Source: Oscillospiraceae bacterium
GTDB lineage: Bacteria > Bacillota_A > Clostridia > Oscillospirales > Oscillospiraceae
Direction of reading: 5' to 3'
Length of the DNA: 5,141 bases
Assembly (NCBI GenBank): GCA_017550765.1
Contig: JAFZOC010000190.1
Coordinates: 1 to 5,141, forward strand
In this document: piece by piece, positions 1 through 4,401 of the stretch
Layout of the letters: every line of letters begins with the position of its first letter
Numbering within the stretch: position 1 is the first letter of the stretch
Notes under the pieces: generated by a model
What the model was told of the DNA's origin: nothing
Seen by the model: the letters and a program-made list of their open reading frames with translations, nothing else
Databases searched by the model: none
Translations under genes and position numbers: made by a program

Positions 1-1084
1 GACCGGTGCGGCCGCCGGCCTCTACGCCGGAGGCGGACTCCACGAAGGTGGTGACGGTGGAGGTGCCGGTGAGAGAGCCCGCCACGGTGCCGATGGCGTC
101 GGACAGCAGGGCTTCCTTCATCTGGGGCATCTCGCCGTTCTTGTCCAGCATCTTGGCCCGGGAGGCGGTGCCCACCAGGGTGCCGATGGTATCGAACATG
201 TCGATGATGCAGAAGGTGATGACCAGGGTGATCAGGGTGAACCAGCCGATCTCAGCAAAGCCGGCGAAGTCCAGCTTGAACAGGGTGGTCTTGGCCATGT
301 CGGCGAAGGGGGGCACGAAGGAGGCGCCGGAGAGCTTGGCGAAGGGGTCGGTGTGCAGGAAGATGGCCTGTCCGGCCCAGTGCAGCACGGAGGCGGCCAG
401 GATGCCGTACAGGACGGAGCCCTTGACCTTCTTGTGGTCCAGGGCGACGATGACGAAGAGACCGAAGAACATGGTGACCACGGCCAGGACCATCTCGGGA
501 TAGACCGAGCCCAGGGTCTCCTTGCCGTAGGAGGCGGTCAGGGCGCCGAAGAAGTCGCGCATGGCGTAGAAGGGGCCGCCCTTGTCGCCGTAGAGGCTGA
601 CGTTGGAGCCCAGGCCGATGTTCATCAGCATCAGGCCGATGGCCGGGCCGATGCCCAGACGCACGCCCAGGGGGATGGCCTGGACAATCTTCTCGCGGAC
701 GTTGAAGATGGAGAGCACGATGAACACGAGGCCCTCCACGAAGATGATGACCAGGGCGGACTGGAAGGACTCCAGGTAGGTCATGCCGGTCATGGCGACG
801 ATGTTGGCCACGACCACGGCGAAGAAGCTGTTGAGGCCCATGCCGGGGGCCATGCAGAAAGGCTTGTTGGCCAGGAAGGCCATGCAGATGGTACCAACGG
901 CGGAAGCGATGCAGGTGGCCAGGAACACGCCGTTCCAGAGGTCCTGCCCCTCCGCACCGAAGTTGGTGAGCAGATTGGGGTTCAGGGCGATGATGTAGGC
1001 CATGGTCATGAAGGTGGTCAGGCCTGCCAGGATCTCCGTGCGGACATTGGTGCCGTTCTTCTTCAGCTGGAACAATTTCTCCAT
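1..1084 (-). CDS. NCS2 family (AzgA-like) purine/nucleobase permease, 3' end beyond the window
   Basis: Inner-membrane nucleobase:cation symporter, by family probably importing guanine, hypoxanthine or adenine. The first 361 residues are visible; relatives run about 430-460, so the last part is cut by the left edge. This frame is open to the edge, with no stop. Family signatures seen: TEILAGLTTFMTMAYIIA near residues 16-33 (TM1), APGMGLNSFFA at 79-89 (TM3), FCIIDMFDTIGTLVG at 291-305 (TM8) and TSTVTTFVESASGVEAGGRT at 341-360 (TM10), which carries the Glu (349) expected in the substrate site. The start ATG (1084-1082) is preceded on the minus strand by GGAGGA at 1100-1095, about 10 nt away. 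It has its own sigma-A promoter at 1208-1236 and is divergent from the gene at 1425. The AzgA-like subgroup is well supported by motifs; the exact base transported cannot be read from sequence. Confidence 0.93.
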   Translation of the reverse strand, partial: MEKLFQLKKNGTNVRTEILAGLTTFMTMAYIIALNPNLLTNFGAEGQDLWNGVFLATCIASAVGTICMAFLANKPFCMAPGMGLNSFFAVVVANIVAMTGMTYLESFQSALVIIFVEGLVFIVLSIFNVREKIVQAIPLGVRLGIGPAIGLMLMNIGLGSNVSLYGDKGGPFYAMRDFFGALTASYGKETLGSVYPEMVLAVVTMFFGLFVIVALDHKKVKGSVLYGILAASVLHWAGQAIFLHTDPFAKLSGASFVPPFADMAKTTLFKLDFAGFAEIGWFTLITLVITFCIIDMFDTIGTLVGTASRAKMLDKNGEMPQMKEALLSDAIGTVAGSLTGTSTVTTFVESASGVEAGGRTG

Positions 1085-1201
1085 GATGGATCGATCCTCC
1101 TTGTGATCCTCTCTTTATTCCCTGTCCTTCGCAGGTCAGGCGCGGGTGGGTGCGGGCCCTGGATCGCACAGGGCCGGGAAAGGAGAGCCTAGGAAAAACA
1201 C
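1085..1201 (-). promoter_or_regulatory. Potentially structured 5' leader of the purine permease
   Basis: Reading the minus strand from the predicted start site, two local hairpins are visible. The first is GGCCCTG (1175-1169) pairing with CAGGGCC (1161-1155) around a 7-nt loop. The second is CCTGACCT (1140-1133) pairing with AGGACAGG (1128-1121) across a GCGA loop, with one A-A mismatch. The flanks CTCTCCTTT (1187-1179) and AAAGAGAGG (1116-1108) can pair imperfectly, which would enclose both hairpins in a three-way junction ending just before the GGAGGA ribosome binding site. I do not see the conserved bases of the classical purine riboswitch or of ykkC-type RNAs, and no T-run follows either hairpin, so this is not a simple terminator. 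Regulation is an inference only. Confidence 0.35.
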
Positions 1202-1207
1202 GTTCCC

Positions 1208-1236
1208 ATTATAGTGAAAAAGGTCGACAGATCCAA
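1208..1236 (-). promoter_or_regulatory. Sigma-A promoter of the purine permease
   Basis: Minus-strand -35 TTGGAT (1236-1231), spacer of exactly 17 bp, and perfect -10 TATAAT (1213-1208). Transcription should start near 1201, giving a leader of about 116 nt before the permease ATG. It sits back to back with the plus-strand promoter at 1273-1301; only 36 bp separate the two -35 boxes, and that interval contains the palindrome TCGCGCGA (1258-1265) flanked by A-tracts. Confidence 0.85.
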
Positions 1237-1272
1237 GATGGGAGATGCAACAAAAAATCGCGCGAAAAAGCT

Positions 1273-1301
1273 TTGACCCTTGTGGATGTTTGTGCTATCA
1301 T
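1273..1301 (+). promoter_or_regulatory. Sigma-A promoter of the FUSC/HAD-like gene
   Basis: -35 TTGACC (1273-1278), 17-bp spacer, -10 TATCAT (1296-1301), in an AT-rich island. Predicted start near 1308, leaving a leader of about 117 nt before the ATG at 1425. Divergent from the permease promoter at 1208-1236. Confidence 0.8.
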
Positions 1302-1327
1302 GGGCCCCGGCTCGCGGCTGGAAGACA

Positions 1328-1346
1328 GCGCGGAAGCGCTCCGCGC
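1328..1346 (+). repeat. GC-rich hairpin in the leader of the FUSC/HAD-like gene
   Basis: GCGCGGA (1328-1334) and TCCGCGC (1340-1346) form a 7-bp perfect stem with a 5-nt loop (AGCGC), about 20 nt downstream of the predicted transcription start. No T-run follows, so it is not an obvious terminator. It may insulate or shape the leader together with the inverted repeat at 1396-1416. Confidence 0.5.
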
Positions 1347-1395
1347 GGCGGAAAGAGCCACACAGTGACCATATACGGACTGCAGGGCGGCCACG

Positions 1396-1416
1396 CTCTG
1401 CGGTCTGACCGCAGAG
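1396..1416 (+). promoter_or_regulatory. Perfect 10-bp inverted repeat overlapping the ribosome binding site
   Basis: The arms CTCTGCGGTC (1396-1405) and GACCGCAGAG (1407-1416) are exact reverse complements separated by a single T. As DNA this is a 21-bp operator-like palindrome. As RNA it is a 9-bp stem with a 3-nt loop whose 3' arm contains part of the Shine-Dalgarno AGAGG (1413-1417), ending 8 nt before the ATG at 1425. Either reading suggests control of the downstream gene. It lies about 90 bp after the predicted transcription start, which favours an RNA or roadblock role over simple promoter occlusion. Confidence 0.55.
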
Positions 1417-1424
1417 GTAAGGAC

Positions 1425-2747
1425 ATGAAGAGAGAAAAACAGCGCGTATCCACAGAAAAGAGCCCCCTGCGCCGGTTCCCGCCCCTGGGACAGCGCATCC
1501 TGAAGACCACCGTGGCGGTCTTCTTGTGCCTGCTGTTCTACTGGCTGCGGGGCTATCGCGGCCAGGCCATGCCCACCGAGGCCGCGATCACGGCGATCGT
1601 GTGCATGCAGCCCTATTCCCGCGATTCCTGGGGCTCGGCCCTGGACCGCTTCACCGGGACCATGCTGGGGACCTTCTGGGGCCTGGCCTTCCTGCTGGTC
1701 GTGGTGACCATGCCGATCTTTCAGGAGCGGATGCTGCTGGCCTATCTGCTGATGGGCCTGGGGACCCTGGCGAGCCTCTACAGCGCCGTCCTGGTGCGCA
1801 AGCCCGGCTCCGCCGCCCTGGCCGCGATCGTGTTCCTGTGCGTCGTGATCGCCTTCCCGGATATCCAGGATCCCCTGCGCCAGACCTCCGGCCGGATCCT
1901 GGGCGTGGCGCTGGGGACCGTCGTGGCGATCGGGGTGGACCACTTCCGCCTGCCGCGGCGCAAGGACCGCAGCTGCGTCTTCTTCGTGCGGACCCGGGAC
2001 CTGGCCCCGGACCGCTTTTCCCAGATCCCCTCGGCGGCCCTCTACCGGCTGAACTACCTCTTCCAGGACGGAGCCAAGATCTGCCTCATGTCCGAGCACG
2101 CCCCCGCCTTCTTCGCGCTGCAGCTGACCGGGGCGGATATCCCCATCCCCCTGATCGTCATGGGCGGCGCCGCGATCTACGACGCCAACGAGAACGTCTA
2201 TCTCTACGCCGAGACGCTCCGCGCAAACGAGTCCCAGCGCCTGCGGGAGCATCTGGACCGCCTGGGCCTGAGCTATTTCATCTACGCGATCCACAGGAAC
2301 AAGACCAGCATCTTCCACCAGGGCGCGATGCGCCCGGAGGAGGAGCAGATCTTCAGGCGGATGAAGCGCTCTCCCTACCGGATCTATCTGGAAGAGGAGG
2401 TCCACGGCCCGGAGGAGGTCGTCTACTACAAGCTCATCGGGACCGAGGAGCAGACCGCAGCGTGGATGGCACAGCTCCAGAGCTTCCTCCACAGTCACGG
2501 GCTGCGGGGCGTGCTCCGTCCGGAGGCCGGCGCGCCCGGGCTGGGCGGGCTCTATATCTACGCCGGGCAGATGTCCGTGAAGCGGGCCCAGGCCAAACTC
2601 ATGGAGCTGCTGCGCCGGGAAGACGAGAGCCTGCGGGCTGTGGACGTGTTCCTGGACCAGCCCTACCGGTCGGAGCGGGACGCCATGCATCTGCTCCACC
2701 GGCTGGGGGATCTGTACGAGCCCCTGGCCCTCTTCCGGAAAAAATAG
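1425..2747 (+). CDS. FUSC/aromatic-acid-exporter-like membrane domain fused to a degenerate HAD-IIB (Cof-like) domain
   Basis: A 440-aa protein. Residues about 21-175 are hydrophobic and match the FUSC/ArAE style: GQRILKTTVAVFLCLLFYW (22-40), TEAAITAIVCMQPY (51-64), DRFTGTMLGTFWG (74-86), with about six membrane segments ending near 172. Residues 182-436 read like a cytoplasmic Cof-type HAD fold: strand CVFFVRTRDL (184-193) at motif I, GAKICLMSEH (216-225) at motif II, MGGAAIYD (246-253) for the usual NGA-iyd turn, a C2-cap-like middle, GQMSVKRAQAKL (381-392) with Lys386 as motif III, and a weak motif IV around FLD (409-411) to ERDAM (417-421). At motif I the two catalytic Asp of DxDGT align with Val188 and Thr190, so phosphatase activity is unlikely. 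The start ATG 1425 is chosen because of AGAGG (1413-1417) and AAGG just upstream; an in-frame GTG at 1365 and an ATG at 1245, the latter upstream of the promoter, are less likely. Membrane half confident; HAD assignment is motif-level inference. Confidence 0.85.
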   Translation: MKREKQRVSTEKSPLRRFPPLGQRILKTTVAVFLCLLFYWLRGYRGQAMPTEAAITAIVCMQPYSRDSWGSALDRFTGTMLGTFWGLAFLLVVVTMPIFQERMLLAYLLMGLGTLASLYSAVLVRKPGSAALAAIVFLCVVIAFPDIQDPLRQTSGRILGVALGTVVAIGVDHFRLPRRKDRSCVFFVRTRDLAPDRFSQIPSAALYRLNYLFQDGAKICLMSEHAPAFFALQLTGADIPIPLIVMGGAAIYDANENVYLYAETLRANESQRLREHLDRLGLSYFIYAIHRNKTSIFHQGAMRPEEEQIFRRMKRSPYRIYLEEEVHGPEEVVYYKLIGTEEQTAAWMAQLQSFLHSHGLRGVLRPEAGAPGLGGLYIYAGQMSVKRAQAKLMELLRREDESLRAVDVFLDQPYRSERDAMHLLHRLGDLYEPLALFRKK

Positions 2748-2760
2748 TAGGACCGAACTG

Positions 2761-2793
2761 CGCGTCGCCCGGAGCTCGTCTCCGGGCGACGCG
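2761..2793 (+). terminator. Terminator-like hairpin after the FUSC/HAD-like gene
   Basis: CGCGTCGCCCGGAG (2761-2774) and CTCCGGGCGACGCG (2780-2793) form a perfect 14-bp stem with a 5-nt loop, starting 13 nt after the stop codon. The following TCTGCTTGTC is only weakly T-rich, so the fit to a classical intrinsic terminator rests on stem strength and position. Confidence 0.7.
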
Positions 2794-2799
2794 TCTGCT

Positions 2800-2832
2800 T
2801 GTCAAAAAAGTCCTTTGGGGACTTCTTTGACA
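2800..2832. repeat. Second long inverted repeat, possible bidirectional terminator or dispersed palindrome
   Basis: TGTCAAAAAAGTCC (2800-2813) and GGACTTCTTTGACA (2819-2832) pair over 14 positions with one mismatch and a 5-nt loop (TTTGG). On the minus strand the inner stem GTCC/GGAC is followed by TTTTTT, a better intrinsic terminator shape than on the plus strand, though no minus-strand gene ends here. The composition (A/T outer arms, small GC core) differs from the hairpin only 6 nt upstream, so it may be a separate, repeated element. Confidence 0.55.
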
Positions 2833-2845
2833 GTCTCGCGCGTCA

Positions 2846-2875
2846 GCGGAGCGGCCTGTCTGCGGCGGAGCGGCC
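2846..2875. repeat. Short direct repeat in GC-rich non-coding stretch
   Basis: GCGGAGCGGCC occurs at 2846-2856 and again at 2865-2875, 19 bp apart. The surrounding 2833-2959 is very GC-rich and holds no ORF with a convincing start and ribosome binding site. I see nothing else identifiable there before the AT-rich promoter island begins near 2960. Confidence 0.45.
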
Positions 2876-2959
2876 CGGACGGGAGCGCCGCGTCAGGCGC
2901 TGCGAGGGTCGCGGAGACGGCCTCTGCGGCGCCCGGAGCGCGGTCCGGAACGCTTCGCG

Positions 2960-3018
2960 AAAAAATTTTTGAAAAACATCGAAAAAGTGTTGACAGGAGC
3001 GGAACGATATGGTATAGT
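2960..3018 (+). promoter_or_regulatory. Strong sigma-A promoter with upstream A/T tracts
   Basis: Perfect -35 TTGACA (2990-2995), 17-bp spacer, -10 TATAGT (3013-3018). Upstream lie A/T tracts at 2960-2976 and GAAAAAG at 2981-2987, placed where an UP element would contact the alpha subunit. Predicted start near 3025. This is the strongest-looking promoter in the window, and it faces a leader of about 370 nt before the ORF at 3397. Confidence 0.88.
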
Positions 3019-3123
3019 CATCAGGCTCGAGAAAAAAGAAGAGCCGCGGTCTCATATCAACGACCGTGTCTGTGTCGTGCGAATGTTCGCACCAGCATCG
3101 AGGAAATGTCAAAGGGGACTACT

Positions 3124-3261
3124 ATGCCCTTTGTGCATGACCGAGTCGATCTGGTGCTTTTTTTGCGCCTTGCGCCAGACGGGTACCTTGAAAAGCGCAT
3201 AGGCGTCCATGCGTATGGACTGGCTGCCACGACCCTGACGCGCAGGCGAGCGGCCTTGTGA
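3124..3261 (+). CDS. Possible small protein of 45 aa in the leader
   Basis: ATG at 3124 with a good Shine-Dalgarno AAAGGGG (3111-3117) six nt upstream, about 100 nt downstream of a strong promoter. The product starts MPFVHDRVDLVLFLRLAPDG and ends in a basic stretch LTRRRAAL. No membrane segment or known domain is apparent. Codon use (CTT, TTT, TTG, CGA, ATA) is less G/C-ending than in the neighbouring genes, and the ORF overlaps predicted RNA hairpins. It could therefore be a leader peptide, a real small protein, or chance. No function is assigned. Confidence 0.3.
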   Translation: MPFVHDRVDLVLFLRLAPDGYLEKRIGVHAYGLAATTLTRRRAAL

Positions 3262-3338
3262 ACGCTCCGGTGTGCGATCCGGGGCAGGAAGGCATGGGAA
3301 GGCGCCGGCGGCTGCGACAGCGTCAGCAGTCGGAACGA

Positions 3339-3368
3339 ACACGTACACAGACACAGACACGGACACGA
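3339..3368 (+). repeat. Five tandem ACACNN hexamers
   Basis: Consecutive units ACACGT, ACACAG, ACACAG, ACACGG and ACACGA occupy 3339-3368 without interruption. They end inside the CGATCG hairpin and stop about 28 nt before the ATG at 3397. The array lies in untranslated leader, not in a gene. Regular 6-nt spacing could present repeated single-stranded contacts in the RNA; that is inference. Confidence 0.6.
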
Positions 3369-3396
3369 TCGAAACGATCGGGAAAGGAAGGAAGAT

Positions 3397-3804
3397 ATGA
3401 GATACACCATGAAGACCCGCGACAACAGCCTCCGCTGCAGCATCTCCTACGACCGGAAGACCTGGGCTGACAGCCAGGTCCCTACCCACTATGACGATGA
3501 GACCATCGCCTACGCCGCCTGCCGCTACCTGCGCCACGCGTCCAAGGCCCGGGACCGGCTGGTCCGGGAGGCCGTGCGGCTGGGCCTGAACAGCGGGAAG
3601 AAGGCCAAGCCCTACCACCACCGGGTCCACACCACCGCCACGGCCCTGGCCCTGCCCGGGCGCGACGTCTGGATCCACCTGCGGGTCTGCCCGGGGGAGA
3701 TCAAGATCTGCGGCGTGCGGATCCTGAACTGGGACGAGCGCGAGCCGGAGCCCGTCACCAGCCGGGTCCGGGCCTGGTGGGCGAGGGACCACCGGGCCGG
3801 CTGA
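3397..3804 (+). CDS. Conserved-looking hypothetical protein of 135 aa, family not recognised
   Basis: I do not recognise this protein. It is soluble, basic and rich in Arg, His and Trp. The N-terminal part (MRYTMKTRDNSLRCSISYDR, then KTWADSQ) looks like two beta strands. Residues about 33-67 (DDETIAYAACRYLRHASKAR, then DRLVREAVRLGL) look helical, and ALPGRDVWIHLRVCPGEIKI (86-105) is again strand-like. There is no signal peptide or membrane segment. Three cysteines are scattered with no metal-binding pair. Coding status is well supported: GGAAAGGAAGGAAG lies directly upstream, third positions are almost all G/C, and a terminator hairpin follows. ATG 3409 (MKTRD) is a possible alternative start but lies further from the ribosome binding site. 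It appears monocistronic behind the long leader from 3025, which suggests tight or high-level expression. Confidence 0.75.
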   Translation: MRYTMKTRDNSLRCSISYDRKTWADSQVPTHYDDETIAYAACRYLRHASKARDRLVREAVRLGLNSGKKAKPYHHRVHTTATALALPGRDVWIHLRVCPGEIKICGVRILNWDEREPEPVTSRVRAWWARDHRAG

Positions 3805-3828
3805 TCCCGTCGGAAGACCGGACGCGCG

Positions 3829-3865
3829 GAAAGGGAGCGTCGCCCAGGGGGCGGCGCTCCCTTTC
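3829..3865. terminator. Bidirectional terminator-like hairpin between convergent genes
   Basis: GAAAGGGAGCGTCGCC (3829-3844) and GGCGGCGCTCCCTTTC (3850-3865) pair over 16 positions with one T-G wobble and a CAGGG loop. The outer AAAGGG/CCCTTT gives a short T-tract at the 3' side on both strands. It lies 24 nt after the stop of the plus-strand 135-aa gene and about 95 nt past the end of the minus-strand AcnX small subunit, so it can serve both. Confidence 0.75.
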
Positions 3866-3869
3866 ATAG

Positions 3870-3897
3870 AGAGGAGCGTATCGTAGAGGAGCGTATC
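3870..3897. repeat. Tandem 15-bp direct repeat (13 bp matching)
   Basis: AGAGGAGCGTATC appears at 3870-3882 and again at 3885-3897, separated by GT, giving a 15-bp period. It sits in the intergenic gap between the terminator hairpin and the end of the AcnX small-subunit gene. The rest of 3898-3960 shows nothing identifiable. Confidence 0.6.
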
Positions 3898-3960
3898 AGG
3901 CTGCAGAGAGCGGTATGCCGGAGGACTGCGGGCGGAACGGACGGCTGCGGGCCCCGCCGG

Positions 3961-4401
3961 TCACTCCACGGTGACGAGCCCGTCCTCGCCCACGGTGATC
4001 TGCATGCCGTCCTGAACGTAGGCCAAAAACTCCTCGCCCAAGTTGTCTACCACGGGCATCTTGGCTTCGGTCCACACGTCGGCCAGGATGGCGCCGGAGG
4101 CGGCCAGGGAGTCGATGGGCTTGGAGAAGAGCATGCAGGCGGGCTGCTTGCCGTAGGAACAGACGGTGAAGAGCACCATGCCGCCGGTGGTGGAGCCGAT
4201 GGTCTGGGGCAGGCACAGGGCTTTGCCCAGCATGGACTTCTTATAGAGGTCGGCGTTGTTCTTGTCGCCGCACTTCACCTGCTTGTCCCCGAACATCAGG
4301 GCCATCTGATAGCTGGCCAGGGTGTTGAAGCCGCCGCGGCTCACCAGGGCCTCGGCCTTGCAGGTGCCGGGCACCACGACGCGTCCTTGGAACTGTCTCA
4401 T
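3961..4401 (-). CDS. Aconitase X (AcnX) small subunit, DUF126 swivelling domain
   Basis: A 146-aa protein matching the DUF126/AcnX small-subunit pattern: GRVVVPGTCKAEALV near 6-20, the Gly/Asn loop RGGFN (22-26), CGDKNN (44-49), LGKALCLPQTIGSTTGG (58-74) with the conserved GS(T)TGG loop near the active site, the AACMLF-like strand CMLF (89-92), and SLAASGAILADVW (98-110) followed by MPVVDN. In the AcnX family this swivelling domain closes over the iron-containing large subunit; known reactions are dehydration of cis-3-hydroxy-L-proline in bacteria and of mevalonate 5-phosphate in archaea. Length is typical for the split form. The ATG (4401-4399) overlaps the large-subunit stop in an ATGA arrangement, and GGGAGGTG lies within the end of the upstream gene, so translation is probably coupled. 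The exact substrate is not readable from the sequence. Confidence 0.88.
   Translation of the reverse strand: MRQFQGRVVVPGTCKAEALVSRGGFNTLASYQMALMFGDKQVKCGDKNNADLYKKSMLGKALCLPQTIGSTTGGMVLFTVCSYGKQPACMLFSKPIDSLAASGAILADVWTEAKMPVVDNLGEEFLAYVQDGMQITVGEDGLVTVE

Larger units (their letters stand above)
3025..3396 (+). other. Long, hairpin-rich leader or possible non-coding RNA upstream of the 135-aa gene
   Basis: Hairpins seen in order: GGCTC/GAGCC with an A-rich loop just after the start site; GTGCGAA/TTCGCAC (3077-3092); CGCCTTGCGC (3166-3175) pairing with GCGCATAGGCG (3195-3205) with one bulged T; GTCCAT/ATGGAC (3205-3220) with loop GCGT; and CGATCG/CGATCG (3366-3380) with an AAA loop just before the ribosome binding site. 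A T7 run (3158-3164) follows a weak stem near 3139-3157 and could act as an attenuator. No known riboswitch, T-box, tmRNA or SRP RNA signature was recognised. A separate small RNA, a regulated leader and a leader carrying a small ORF are all possible. Confidence 0.4.

Noticed and set aside
252..1169. Minus- and plus-strand frames over the permease (252-1169 and 353-1192)
   Set aside because: Both are shadows of the permease reading frame, which carries the full set of NCS2 motifs in a third frame open to the left edge.
1085..1201. Classical purine riboswitch upstream of the permease
   Set aside because: The conserved junction and loop bases of the guanine/adenine aptamer are not present in the leader; only generic hairpins are seen.
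1209..2699. A 496-residue open frame on the minus strand across the FUSC/HAD-like gene
   Set aside because: It is antisense to a gene with clear family motifs. Its composition is low-complexity Gly/Ala/Arg/Gln/His, typical of the shadow of a GC-rich gene, with no ribosome binding site.
1526..2830. A 434-residue plus-strand frame overlapping the FUSC/HAD-like gene
   Set aside because: Out-of-frame shadow of the real gene: Pro/Gly/Arg-rich, no family motif, no ribosome binding site.
2815..3261. A 148-codon plus-strand frame starting inside the hairpin at 2800-2832
   Set aside because: It starts upstream of, and reads through, the promoter at 2990-3018, has no ribosome binding site and is compositionally unlike a protein. 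Only its last 45 codons, from ATG 3124, have a plausible start.
3366..3380. CGATCG-AAA-CGATCG as a CRISPR-like or attachment-site repeat
   Set aside because: A single short hairpin with no repeated copies or spacers; no mobile-element gene in the window.
3109..3867. A 252-residue minus-strand frame over the leader and the 135-aa gene
   Set aside because: Antisense to a gene with better codon use and ribosome binding site; the translation is low-complexity Val/Gly/Pro and it runs through the terminator hairpin.
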